From Arhodomonas sp051195215 (GTDB lineage Bacteria > Pseudomonadota > Gammaproteobacteria > Nitrococcales > Nitrococcaceae): a stretch of DNA of 64,000 nt. The position numbers were made by a program, and so were the translations under genes. This document shows positions 44,471-53,423 of the stretch, piece after piece. Numbering within the stretch: position 1 is the first letter of the stretch; each line of letters opens with the position of its first letter. Under the pieces are notes generated by a model. It did no database searches and was not told where the DNA came from. It saw nothing but the letters and a program-made list of their open reading frames with translations. Where the stretch lies: assembly GCF_051195215.1 (NCBI RefSeq), contig NZ_JBNAZM010000012.1, forward strand, positions 56,680 to 120,679. Direction: 5' to 3'.

Positions 44471-45810
44471 CCGGCTCGCTCCACCGCCGCCTTCTGCTTA
44501 CTGCCGCAGCGGTGACCCTGGCATTCACGATCATCACCGGCGTCGCCCTGGATCAGGCGTTCCGACAGAGCGCCCTCGCCGCGCAGCGTGAACGCCTGCT
44601 CGGCCACGTCCACACGCTACTGGCCGCCGTGGACGTAGGCGATGCCGGCGTAACGCTGGTGAACGCGCTCCCGGAGCCGCGGCTGAGCCGTCCCGGCTCC
44701 GGCCTGTACGCCTGGCTGCTGGATGCGAACGGCGAGGTAAGCTGGCACTCGCGCTCCACCCTCGGCCGGGACCTGCCGCAACCCGGTCCGGTACCCGCGG
44801 GCACCATGCGTTTCCAGCGCGTGGACAGCGTATTCCGCCTGGATTACGGGGTTCTATGGGAACCGGCCAACGGACCTCCGCACCGTTTCAGCGTGACCGT
44901 GGCCGAGTCACCGGCGACCTTCGTCACCCAGACCAGCGGCTTCCGGCGCACGCTCTTCGGCTGGTTGGCGCTCGGAGCCATCGCATTGCTCGCCGGGCTC
45001 GGGCTCACCGTCCACTGGGGATTGGCGCCCCTGAGGCGCGTCGCGCGTGAAGTCGCGGACATGAACGAGGGCGGCCGCGATGCCCTGGCCAGCGACTACC
45101 CGCGGGAAATCGCCCTGCTCACGGACAACATCAACGCGCTCGCCGAGAGCGAACGCGAACGCACCCGCCGCTACCGCCACGGTCTGGACAACCTCGCCCA
45201 CAGCCTGAAGACACCGCTGGCGGTGCTGCGAAGCGCACTTGCCAGTCGCCGGGACGACGACCTCGAGGTGGCAGCGGCGCAGGTCGAGCGCATCGACCGC
45301 AGTCTCGACTACCACGTTCGCCGCACCGGTGCCGGTAGCCTCCACGCCAGCGAGCGCACGCCCGTGACTCCGGTGATCGAGCGCCTCGTCCGCGTGCTCG
45401 AGCACGCGCGCACGCAGACGCCACGCGCGGTCACCATCGATTGTCCCGTTCCTCTGGCCTATTCGGGGACCGAGGATGACCTCATGGAAATCGCGGGCAA
45501 TCTGGTCGACAACGCCTGGAAATACGCCCGCAGCGAAATACGCGTCAGCACCGAAGCCGACGACGCCGGTACTTTCCGGCTCACCGTCGAGGACGACGGC
45601 CCGGGTATCCCGGCAGCGGTCCGTGACGCGGTGACCAGGCGTGGCGTACGCCTTGATGAACACACCCCCGGCGAAGGCATAGGGCTCGCCGTAGTCGGCG
45701 AGCTGGTGGCCGCGGCCGGCGGTACGCTCAGCATCGACGCGTCACCGTTGGGCGGTACCCGGGTGCACGTCAAGCTCCCTGGCGCACCATTGGTCGGTGA
45801 ACTATCTTAG
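44467..45810 (+). CDS. PhoQ-like sensor histidine kinase
   Basis: The 447-residue kinase has an N-terminal helix (about 8-30), a periplasmic sensor (about 31-155), a second helix (about 158-182), HAMP-like linker and HisKA box with phospho-His near 244 in DNLAHSLKTPLAVLRS, which is the PhoQ-type H-box. The ATPase motifs NLVDNAWKYA, VEDDGPGIP and GEGIGLAVV follow. The GTG start overlaps the regulator stop by 4 bp. The sensor lacks the long acidic patch of E. coli PhoQ, so the signal may differ from Mg2+. Confidence 0.93.
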   Translation: MTGSLHRRLLLTAAAVTLAFTIITGVALDQAFRQSALAAQRERLLGHVHTLLAAVDVGDAGVTLVNALPEPRLSRPGSGLYAWLLDANGEVSWHSRSTLGRDLPQPGPVPAGTMRFQRVDSVFRLDYGVLWEPANGPPHRFSVTVAESPATFVTQTSGFRRTLFGWLALGAIALLAGLGLTVHWGLAPLRRVAREVADMNEGGRDALASDYPREIALLTDNINALAESERERTRRYRHGLDNLAHSLKTPLAVLRSALASRRDDDLEVAAAQVERIDRSLDYHVRRTGAGSLHASERTPVTPVIERLVRVLEHARTQTPRAVTIDCPVPLAYSGTEDDLMEIAGNLVDNAWKYARSEIRVSTEADDAGTFRLTVEDDGPGIPAAVRDAVTRRGVRLDEHTPGEGIGLAVVGELVAAAGGTLSIDASPLGGTRVHVKLPGAPLVGELS

Positions 45811-45849
45811 ACATAGAGGAATTGCGCGAGTACCCACGGCAGCACGGTC

Positions 45850-46422
45850 ATGACGAATCCCCTGTGTATCGATGCGCTTCGCCTGACCAATGGCGGACGG
45901 ATCGGCGTCACCGGCTGCCCGGGTCGGGTGAGACTCTTCGGCAGCATGGCCGTGGAGCCCGGCGGGGTCGAACAGGATATTGCCCGACTGCGCCATTGGG
46001 GCGCCACAGCCGTATTGACGCTGCTCGAGAGCGACGAGCTTGCGCTCCTGGACCTGGGCGACCTCGGGCCGCTGGTGGAAGATGCCGGTCTCGCGTGGAT
46101 GCACTGCCCCGTCAGCGACCTCTCCCCCATCGACGAGAACGCGTTCGACCGTGCCTGGGATGCGGTCCGTACTGAGGCCCACGCCTGCCTGAATGCCGGC
46201 GGCAGCCTCGTACTCCACTGCATGGCCGGCTACGGGCGAAGCGGGGTATTCCTCGCACGCATCCTCGTCGAGCGTGGTGTCCCGCCTGACGAATCCCTGG
46301 CGCTCGTGAACGCAATACGCCCCGGTGCCATCCAGGGCGCCGATCAGGCTGCCTACGTGCGCGCCCTGCGGTGCGTGGCCGCAGAACCGGACCTGCCGCT
46401 GGCCGCGCACTTGGTGGAATAA
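45850..46422 (+). CDS. Cyclin-dependent kinase inhibitor 3-like protein phosphatase (PTP/DSP fold)
   Basis: The 190-residue protein has the CX5R active-site loop HCMAGYGRSG (Cys near 124) and an upstream Asp in CPVSDLSPIDE, matching the CDKN3/DSP-like phosphatase group found in bacteria. N-terminal GGRIGVTGCPGRV and a WGATAVLTLLESDEL region agree with this group. It could dephosphorylate proteins or small phosphoesters. It follows the PhoQ-like gene by 39 bp, which suggests but does not prove shared transcription. Confidence 0.88.
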   Translation: MTNPLCIDALRLTNGGRIGVTGCPGRVRLFGSMAVEPGGVEQDIARLRHWGATAVLTLLESDELALLDLGDLGPLVEDAGLAWMHCPVSDLSPIDENAFDRAWDAVRTEAHACLNAGGSLVLHCMAGYGRSGVFLARILVERGVPPDESLALVNAIRPGAIQGADQAAYVRALRCVAAEPDLPLAAHLVE

Positions 46423-46573
46423 ATCCATCAGGACCGATGTTCCCGCGCTGGTGCCGCTCGGTGGTTGGATCCCCCCAACGACGAAAGCGCCGTGGGCCAA
46501 GCGCCCAATCCGGCGCCGTGATCGCTCGGGGCAGGCCTATCGAGGCGCCAGTGCCTTCGGTATCCTTCCTACC

Positions 46574-46887
46574 ATGGATGAGGAAGGGCCACTCGATCCG
46601 GATACCGTTCGCGCGCGCCTGCGTGCCCGCCGCGACGCCTTGACGGCCACTGCACGGACCCGTGATGAAGCCACCGGGACCCTAGAGCTCGATCAACAGC
46701 GTCACGGACGGCTCCCCCGAATGGATGCGATGCTGGCGCAAACGATGGCACGTGCCGGGCGCGAGCGTGCGTGGCGAGAAATACAACGCGTCGGCGCTGC
46801 GAGGAGCCCATCGACCCCCGACGCCTTATCGCCGATCCGGCGGCGACGCTATGCATTGACTACGCGGAAGCCGCTGATCGGCCCTGA
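46574..46887 (+). pseudogene. Broken DksA/TraR-type zinc-finger protein gene
   Basis: The frame from ATG 46574 encodes a normal DksA/TraR coiled-coil N-terminus (LDPDTVRARLRARRDAL, LELDQQRHGRLPRMDAMLAQ, AWREIQRVGA). The zinc-finger half continues in a different frame as CEEPIDPRRLIADPAATLCIDYAEAADRP and then stops. Compared with intact homologues, the piece between GA and CEEP (about 15 residues, including one Cys) is missing, and one more zinc-ligand position is Tyr. The deletion with frameshift makes a dead gene. It lies just upstream of the M20 peptidase gene. Confidence 0.85.
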
Positions 46888-46907
46888 CCAAAGGGTTGCA
46901 ATTCGTT

Positions 46908-48329
46908 ATGACCATGGATCGGACGAAAGCCCAGCCGCTCATCGAGCAGGTATGGGAAGACGACATTCTCGAGCGACTCGCCACCTACATCGAGATTCCG
47001 GCCAAGTCGCCGCATTTCGATGAGAACTGGGCGGACAACGGCCACATCGATCAGGCCGTGGACCTGGCCGAGCGCTGGTGCCGGAAACAGCCCATCGACG
47101 GTATGAGCGTCGAGGTGGTGCGACTGCCCGGACGCACGCCGGTACTGCTCGTCGAAGTCGCCGGCACTGCCCCGGGCGAGGTATTGCTCTACGGCCATCT
47201 CGACAAGCAGCCGGAGATGCAGGGCTGGGACGCGGACAAGGGGCCGTGGACACCGGTGCGCCTCGACGATCGACTCTACGGCCGCGGCGGCGCCGACGAT
47301 GGCTATGCGGTTTTTGCCTCGTTGACCGCCATCCGCGCCCTCCAGGACCAGGGCGTGCGCCACCCCCGCTGCGTCGTGTTGATCGAAACCTGCGAGGAAA
47401 GCGGCAGCTTCGACCTGCCACCCTACTTCGAACATCTCGGCGAACGCCTGGGTACCCCGGACCTCGTGATCTGCCTGGACTCCGGCTGCGGCAATTACGA
47501 TCAACTCTGGCTGACGACGTCGCTTCGGGGTGTCGCCGCCGGCGACCTGCACGTGGACATCCTCGACGAAGGCGTGCACTCCGGTGACGCCAGCGGCGTG
47601 GTGCCGTCGAGCTTCCGCATCGCCCGCGCCCTCCTCGACCGCATCGAGGACGCGGACACCGGCGCCGTGCGCCCGGATGCACTGCATGCGGAAGTCCCCG
47701 AAATCCGGCGGTACCAGGCGGAGCAGTCGGCCAAAGTCCTCGGCGAGGCGGTGCACGCCAAGTTCCCGTTCGTCGATGGCGCCGGGCCCATGGGCACCAA
47801 CGCCACGGAGCGCGTGCTCAATCGCACCTGGCGGCCGGCTCTTTCGGTCACGGGCGCCGGGGGTCTGCCGCCGTTACCCGAGGCCGGCAACGTGCTCCGC
47901 CCGGGTACCGCGCTACGGTTGTCGATGCGACTGCCGCCCACCGTGGACGGCGAGGCGGCCTCTGGCGCGCTCAAGGACACCCTGGAGACGGATCCGCCCT
48001 ACGGTGCGCGTGTGCGTTTCGAGGCCACCCAGGCGTCCTCGGGCTGGCACGCGCCGCCGCTGGCCGAATGGCTCGGTCACGCCGTGGACGAAGCCTCCGA
48101 ACGATGGTACGGCCGTCCCGCAATGTTCATGGGCGAAGGCGGAACGATTCCGTTCATGGGGATGCTCGGCGAGGCTTTCCCGGAAGCACAGTTCCTGATC
48201 ACCGGCGTGCTCGGCCCGCACTCAAACGCCCACGGACCCAACGAGTTCCTGCACATTCCCACCGCGAAGCGCCTGACCGGTGTGGTGGCGGACGTGCTCG
48301 GCAGGGTAGCGGCACGGCAGAACGAGTAA
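46908..48329 (+). CDS. M20-family metallopeptidase
   Basis: The 473-residue protein has the M20 di-zinc site: HxD in LLYGHLDKQPEMQGW, the bridging Asp in RGGADDGYAVFASL, EE in IETCEESGSFD, a later Asp in LDSGCGNYDQLW, and the last His in GPHSNAHGPNEFLHI. A lid/dimerisation domain occupies about 205-340. This form resembles carboxypeptidase- or dipeptidase-type members. The start at ATG 46908 fits the conserved MDRTKAQPLIEQVWEDD; an upstream TTG at 46896 is less likely. The DksA-type relic ends 20 bp upstream. Confidence 0.92.
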   Translation: MTMDRTKAQPLIEQVWEDDILERLATYIEIPAKSPHFDENWADNGHIDQAVDLAERWCRKQPIDGMSVEVVRLPGRTPVLLVEVAGTAPGEVLLYGHLDKQPEMQGWDADKGPWTPVRLDDRLYGRGGADDGYAVFASLTAIRALQDQGVRHPRCVVLIETCEESGSFDLPPYFEHLGERLGTPDLVICLDSGCGNYDQLWLTTSLRGVAAGDLHVDILDEGVHSGDASGVVPSSFRIARALLDRIEDADTGAVRPDALHAEVPEIRRYQAEQSAKVLGEAVHAKFPFVDGAGPMGTNATERVLNRTWRPALSVTGAGGLPPLPEAGNVLRPGTALRLSMRLPPTVDGEAASGALKDTLETDPPYGARVRFEATQASSGWHAPPLAEWLGHAVDEASERWYGRPAMFMGEGGTIPFMGMLGEAFPEAQFLITGVLGPHSNAHGPNEFLHIPTAKRLTGVVADVLGRVAARQNE

Positions 48330-48376
48330 TCAACGGGGTCAACGACACCCGCCTGCCCCACCACAACGCACCGTCT

Positions 48377-48463
48377 GTAGGGCGCATGGAGTGAAGCATA
48401 ATGCGCCGGGGTCGCGGATGCTCCAGCCATGTGGCACATTCCGCTGCTCTCCGTGTGCCCTAC
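48377..48463. repeat. 87-bp palindromic repeat (REP/MITE-like)
   Basis: The arms 48377-48407 and 48433-48463 are inverted copies matching at 24 of 31 positions, beginning GTAGGGC and ending with GCC. Each arm is itself partly self-complementary (GGCGCAT ... ATGCGCC), so the transcript would form a cruciform or multi-hairpin. It lies between the M20 peptidase and thiI. The GTAGGGCGCAT...ATGCGCC pattern is of a kind dispersed in many gammaproteobacterial genomes. Confidence 0.75.
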
Positions 48464-48589
48464 GGGTGGCCATCACCCGCCGCTAGCGGTGCCCGACGGC
48501 CCCGGCCACCCAGCAGATGCACCCCCTCTCGCAGAGTATGCGAAGATCGGTACAATACGCCGCCTCGCCGCTTTCGGACTCACGCTGCC

Positions 48590-49861
48590 ATGCACTGCAA
48601 CCGCATTCTCATCCACTATGCCGAGGTCGCGCTCAAGGGCCGCAACCGCCGCGACTTCGAGGGACGGCTACGCCGTAACATCAAGATCCGCCTGCAACGC
48701 GAAGGCCTTGGCGGCTGGACCGTGCGCCGCGGACGCGACCGCATCACCATTGACGTCACTGACGCGGAGGCCGGGCAGCTTTCGCGGGCACTCGACGCGC
48801 TCGCGGAAATTCCCGGCATCGCCTCCTACGCCCCCGTGGCCTTCCTCACGCCCGCGGAGCTGCGTGACGGCGGCGACGACGCGAACCCCGGGATCATCGA
48901 AGGCATCGTGGTCGAGCAAGCAGCGGCCCACTTCCGTGAGGGCGAGCGCTTCGCGGTGCGCGTCAATCGGGCGGACAAGGGATTTCCGTTGAAGTCGGAC
49001 GAGTTCGGCCGACGCCTCGGTGCGGCCATCATCGAGCGCACCGACTGGCAGCACGTGAATCTCCGGCGCCCCGACCGCGCTTTCCACGTGGATATCTACC
49101 CGGAGGGCGCCTATATCTACGCCGACCGCCGTCGCGGCCTGGGCGGTCTCCCGGTATTCTCCGGCGGCCACGTTCTCTCCCTGCTCTCCGGGGGCATCGA
49201 CTCCCCCGTCGCCGCCTGGATGATGGCCAAGCGCGGCTGTCGGGTGGACTTCCTCCACATGACCGCCAGCCACGTGCGCCCCGAAGACGCCGCCGACAAC
49301 CTGGTCGCCCGGATCGCCCGGCACCTGAGCCGCTATACGCTGCGCTCGCGACTCCTGCTGCTGCCCTACACCCATTTCGACATGGCCCTCATCGGCCATG
49401 AGCGTACCGGCTACGAAATGATTCTGTTCCGGCGTTTCGTCGCCCGCGTGGGACAACGGGTTGCCGGCATCCTGCGCGCGCGGGCCATGGTCGCCGGCGA
49501 CAGCCTCGGCCAGGTCGCCTCGCAAACGCTGGAGAACATGGTCAGCGCCTCTCAGGCGAGCGACGTGCCGATCCTGCGGCCGCTGGTGGGGCTCGACAAG
49601 CAGGAGATCATCGATCGCGCCCGCGCCATCGGCACCTTCGAGATGTGCACGGAGCCGTACAAGGACTGCTGCGCGCTGCTGAGCACCAACCCGCGCACCA
49701 AGTCCCGCCACGTGCACCTGGAAAGTCTGGAAGCACGGGTGTTCCCGGATTACGAGGGGCTCATCGAGCGCACCCTCGCCGACGGTCGCGTCCTGGACTT
49801 CGAAACCGGTGAGCTCACGGCACTCGACGCACCGCTGTCCTCCACCCGCGAAGCCGGCTAA
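48590..49861 (+). CDS. thiI: tRNA 4-thiouridine synthase, form without rhodanese domain
   Basis: The 423-residue protein has the ferredoxin-like and THUMP domains (about 1-165; RILIHYAEVALKGRNRRDFE) and the PP-loop ATP pyrophosphatase domain with SGGIDSPVAAWMMAKRG near 191. The Cys of DCCALLSTNPRTKS corresponds to E. coli C344. There is no C-terminal rhodanese domain (E. coli ThiI has 482 residues with C456), so sulfur must come from another carrier. It makes 4-thiouridine in tRNA and may help thiazole synthesis. I chose the ATG at 48590, where homology begins; upstream in-frame codons overlap the palindromic repeat. Confidence 0.93.
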   Translation: MHCNRILIHYAEVALKGRNRRDFEGRLRRNIKIRLQREGLGGWTVRRGRDRITIDVTDAEAGQLSRALDALAEIPGIASYAPVAFLTPAELRDGGDDANPGIIEGIVVEQAAAHFREGERFAVRVNRADKGFPLKSDEFGRRLGAAIIERTDWQHVNLRRPDRAFHVDIYPEGAYIYADRRRGLGGLPVFSGGHVLSLLSGGIDSPVAAWMMAKRGCRVDFLHMTASHVRPEDAADNLVARIARHLSRYTLRSRLLLLPYTHFDMALIGHERTGYEMILFRRFVARVGQRVAGILRARAMVAGDSLGQVASQTLENMVSASQASDVPILRPLVGLDKQEIIDRARAIGTFEMCTEPYKDCCALLSTNPRTKSRHVHLESLEARVFPDYEGLIERTLADGRVLDFETGELTALDAPLSSTREAG

Positions 49862-49920
49862 TCTGAGCGGACAGGACACATGATCCGACCGCCCCGTCGG
49901 CGGAGGTTGAACGACCAGGC

Positions 49921-50646
49921 ATGAAAACGCACAAGGCCGGACGGCTTCGAAACTACCTGCTCGCCGGTGTATTGACGGTGATCCCGATCTGGATCACCTG
50001 GGTGGTCTTTCGCTTCGTCGTGCAGCAGCTCTCGGGGTTCGGGCGCCCCTGGGTGACCACGCTCGCCAACGTGGTGCGCTCCTACTCCCCCGATACCGCG
50101 CAATTGATGCTGGCCCCGGCATTCGAGACCGCCGTTGCCGTCCTGCTGACACTCTTGGGGCTGCTGGTGCTCGGCTGGGCGGCGACCCGGGTGGTCGGGC
50201 GGCGGATCATCGCGGCCTTCGACGCGCTCGTCAACCGCATTCCCCTGGTGCAGAAGATCTACGGCGCCACCAAGGCACTGCTGTCGGCCCTGCAGCAACA
50301 ACCGGAATCGGTTCAGCGCGTCGTGCTCATCGAGTTCCCCCACCGGCAGATGAAGACCGTGGGGTTCGTCACCCGCGTGCTCACCGATCGCGAAACCGGC
50401 CGCCGGATCGCCGCGGTGTACGTGCCGACCACCCCCAACCCGACCTCCGGGCATCTGGAGCTGGTGCCCGTGGAGCGCCTCACCGCCACCGACTGGACGC
50501 TGGACCAGGCGATGACCTTCGTCATGTCCGGGGGCACGGTTGCCCCCGACGAGATCGACTACGAGCACAGCGCTGGCGAGCTGCAGCCCGAGGAAGGCAG
50601 TGCACCGGCCGCAGACCGGGAGACCATCGCGCGACGACGCCGCTGA
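49921..50646 (+). CDS. DUF502 membrane protein
   Basis: The 241-residue protein has two membrane helices (about 10-33 and 67-92) and the DUF502 signature VNRIPLVQKIYGATKALLSAL, then VVLIEFPHRQMKTVGFVTR and AVYVPTTPNPTSGHLELVPVERL. Function is unknown; members are common in proteobacteria. It follows thiI by 59 bp in the same direction, probably a separate or loosely linked unit. Confidence 0.92.
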   Translation: MKTHKAGRLRNYLLAGVLTVIPIWITWVVFRFVVQQLSGFGRPWVTTLANVVRSYSPDTAQLMLAPAFETAVAVLLTLLGLLVLGWAATRVVGRRIIAAFDALVNRIPLVQKIYGATKALLSALQQQPESVQRVVLIEFPHRQMKTVGFVTRVLTDRETGRRIAAVYVPTTPNPTSGHLELVPVERLTATDWTLDQAMTFVMSGGTVAPDEIDYEHSAGELQPEEGSAPAADRETIARRRR

Positions 50647-50673
50647 TCGGCGCGCAGCGGTGCCACGCGCCGA

Positions 50674-51678
50674 TCAGTGATAGCCCTCGCCAGGCCTCAC
50701 CTTACCCCGGAACACCCAGTACGTATACGCGGTGTAGGCAAGAATGGCCGGCACCAGGAACCCCACCCCGATCAACAGGAACAGCTGCGCCTCCGGCGCC
50801 GCAGCGGCTTCGTAGATAGTCACCCGCGGCGGAATGACGTGCGGCCACAGACTGATAATGAAGCCGGAGTACGACAGCCAGAACAACACAAGCGCGTAGA
50901 TGAACGGCTGATACTCGGCGCCACGGTCCAGCGCGCGTACGAGCTGCCACATGCACAGTGCCGTAAGTACCGGCACCGGCGAGAAGAACAGCAGATTCGG
51001 CCATGAGAACCAGCGCGCCGCGATGGACTCATCCAGCCACGGCGTCCACAGGCTGACGATGATCACCGCCGCAATGAGCAGCCACACCAGACGCCGCGCG
51101 TGGCTGCGCGCCCACCGCTGCAAGTCCCCCTCGGTTTTCATCACCAGCCAGGTGGCCCCCAGCAGCGCGTAGCCCGCGACCAGGGCGAAACCGGTGAATA
51201 CGCTGAAAGCCGTCAGCCAGTCGAAAGCGCCACCGGAAAAGCGCCCGTCCTGCGTCTCGAACCCCTGAATGAAGCCGCCGAGCACGATGCCCTGGGCGAA
51301 AGTCGCGGCCACCGAACCGCCATGGAAAGCGACATCCCACAGGCGGCGGCTGGTGTGCGCCTTGAAGCGGAACTCGAAGGCCACGCCCCGGAATATCAAC
51401 GCGATGAGCATCAGTAGCACCGGAAAGTACATCGCCGGCAACAGCGTCGCATAGGCCAGCGGAAAGGCTGCCAACAGGCCGCCGCCGCCAAGCACCAGCC
51501 AGGTCTCGTTGCCGTCCCACACGGGAGCGACGGAGTTCATCATCAAATCCCGGTGACCGTCGTTCGCGGCGAAGGGGAAGAGAATGCCCACCCCCAGATC
51601 GAAACCGTCCATGAGCACGTACATGAACACGGCGAACGCGAGCACCGCGGCCCACACGTTGACGAGCATGATCTCCAT
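50674..51678 (-). CDS. cioB: Cyanide-insensitive quinol oxidase subunit II
   Basis: The 334-residue membrane protein has about eight helices and the CydB/CioB signature YVLMDGFDLGVGILFPF and WDGNETWLVLGGGGLLAAFPLAY. It pairs with the subunit I gene directly upstream (3 bp between), making a bd-type quinol oxidase. bd oxidases keep respiration going under low oxygen, sulfide or nitric oxide. Confidence 0.94.
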   Translation of the reverse strand: MEIMLVNVWAAVLAFAVFMYVLMDGFDLGVGILFPFAANDGHRDLMMNSVAPVWDGNETWLVLGGGGLLAAFPLAYATLLPAMYFPVLLMLIALIFRGVAFEFRFKAHTSRRLWDVAFHGGSVAATFAQGIVLGGFIQGFETQDGRFSGGAFDWLTAFSVFTGFALVAGYALLGATWLVMKTEGDLQRWARSHARRLVWLLIAAVIIVSLWTPWLDESIAARWFSWPNLLFFSPVPVLTALCMWQLVRALDRGAEYQPFIYALVLFWLSYSGFIISLWPHVIPPRVTIYEAAAAPEAQLFLLIGVGFLVPAILAYTAYTYWVFRGKVRPGEGYH

Positions 51679-51681
51679 CGG

Positions 51682-53073
51682 TCATCCCTCCGCGTCGATC
51701 GTATCCACGGGCATGGACAGCGGCCGCATGGGCGTGCCTTCGCTCACGTCCGGCCCGGGTGCCGGGTCGGGCCCCTTGCGCACCAGCTTGACCAGGTAGT
51801 AGATGCCGAAACCGAAAATGAACGCATACGCCGCGACGAAGGCAATCAACGACACCAGCACCTCGACACCGCCGATGGCCGGCGAGACGGCGTTACCGGT
51901 GCGCATCAGCCCGTACACCACCCAGGGCTGACGGCCGATCTCGGTGGTGAACCAGCCGGCCAGGATCGCCACGAAGCCGACGGGCATGCAGTACTGCACC
52001 AGCCGCAGGAACCAGGGCGTGTCGTAAAGGCGGCCACGCCAGCGCAGCCACAGGCTGATCGCGCCGACCGCGAGCATGAGCACGCCGATCGCCACCATCA
52101 CCCGGAACGACCAGAACACCGGGGCCACCGGCGGACGCTCGTCCTCGGGCCACGCCGTCAGGCCCTTCACCTCCCCGTCCCACTGGTGGGTAAGGATGAG
52201 ACTGGCGAGATTCGGGATGGCGACCTCATAGCGGTTGGTCTCGTTGGCCGGGTCCGGGATACCGAAGAGAACCATCGGTGCGCCGCGGTGCGTCTCCCAA
52301 TGCCCCTCCATGGCCGCCACTTTGACCGGCTGGTGTTCCAGTGTGTTCAGGCCGTGAAGATCACCGATGAAAATCTGTGCCGGGGCGAGTATGCAGATCA
52401 ACCACATCGCCATGGACAGCCCCTTCCGACCGACCCGTGGAAAGCGGCCGGTGCGCAGATACCAGGCGCTCACCGATGCGACCACGAACGCAGTGGTCAG
52501 GAACGTGGCGGTGACCATGTGCGCGAGCCGATACGGAAACGACGGGTTGAACACCGCCTGCGCCCAGCTCTCGATGCGGAAGACGCCGTCGCGCAACACC
52601 GTGCCGTCCGGCGTGTGCATCCAGCTGTTCGCCGCCAGGATCCAGAACGCCGAGAACAGCGTGCCCACCGCAACGACACACGCAGCGAGGAAGTACAGGA
52701 ACGGCGGTACCCGGTTGCGCCCGAACAACAGAATGCCGAGGAACGTGGCCTCCATGAAGAACGCAGTGACCACCTCGTAGCCCATGAGTGGACCGATCAC
52801 GTTGCCGGCAACGGCGGAGAATTCACTCCAGTTCGTCCCGAACTGGTAGGACATCACGATCCCCGAAACCACGCCCATGCCGAACGAGACCGCGAAGATC
52901 TTCACCCAGAAGCGCGACAGGCGCTGATATACCTCACGCCCCGTACGCAGCCACAACCCCTCCAGAACGGCGAGATACGCGGCGAGGCCGATGGTGAAAG
53001 ACGGAAAGAGAATGTGGAAGGACACCACGAAGGCGAACTGGATGCGCGCCAGAAGGACCGGATCGAGCTCCAC
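51682..53073 (-). CDS. cioA: Cyanide-insensitive quinol oxidase subunit I
   Basis: The 463-residue protein starts ELDPVLLARIQFAFVVSFHILFPSFTIGLAAYLAVLEGLW, the subunit-I N-terminus with the haem b595 His (H of FHILFP). Haem b558 ligands are in the GMGVVSGIVMSYQFGTNW and later His/Met helices. The Q-loop is short, as in CioA. The GTG at 53073 has AAAGGAGG seven bases upstream; a GTG at 53094 would put this site inside the gene. It is the first gene of the cioAB pair and adds a second high-affinity oxidase to the cbb3 enzyme in this window. Confidence 0.94.
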   Translation of the reverse strand: MELDPVLLARIQFAFVVSFHILFPSFTIGLAAYLAVLEGLWLRTGREVYQRLSRFWVKIFAVSFGMGVVSGIVMSYQFGTNWSEFSAVAGNVIGPLMGYEVVTAFFMEATFLGILLFGRNRVPPFLYFLAACVVAVGTLFSAFWILAANSWMHTPDGTVLRDGVFRIESWAQAVFNPSFPYRLAHMVTATFLTTAFVVASVSAWYLRTGRFPRVGRKGLSMAMWLICILAPAQIFIGDLHGLNTLEHQPVKVAAMEGHWETHRGAPMVLFGIPDPANETNRYEVAIPNLASLILTHQWDGEVKGLTAWPEDERPPVAPVFWSFRVMVAIGVLMLAVGAISLWLRWRGRLYDTPWFLRLVQYCMPVGFVAILAGWFTTEIGRQPWVVYGLMRTGNAVSPAIGGVEVLVSLIAFVAAYAFIFGFGIYYLVKLVRKGPDPAPGPDVSEGTPMRPLSMPVDTIDAEG

Positions 53074-53423
53074 GGCTAGACCTCCTTTCGTCACCGGGCA
53101 GGCGCTCGCCTTGCACGTATTCGCGCCTGCGGCCTGCCGGTGGACGAGCCGGAACGGGTAGTTCGGATGTCAGGAAATACACGGCCCGGGTCCCGTGAGA
53201 TTGTCGGGGCACCAAAGGATGCCGCTCATCGACGTCGGCCAGTGTATCCAAGCAGTATCGCCACCGCCAGCGCTGCACCGCACAACCAATCGCCAACCCG
53301 GCCCCATCAGCCAAGCACAGACTTTCGTGAAGCCCGTTGCAATGGGCGCTGCCGGCCTGATCCTCCAGAACGGGCCGGTATGTGCCCCCGTGTCAAATTG
53401 TCGCACCCGTGACGACACACACC
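53074..53423. other. Promoter region of cioAB
   Basis: These 350 bases have no convincing gene. A -35-like TTGACA on the minus strand at 53393-53398 lies within a short palindromic stretch TGTCG-N9-CGACA, but no good -10 follows at the normal distance, so the promoter is not certain. No FNR-type box was found here. Confidence 0.35.

Noticed and set aside
51553..53079. 508-residue open frame opposite cioA-cioB
   Set aside because: Antisense shadow, His/Arg/Glu-rich, spans two real genes and their junction.
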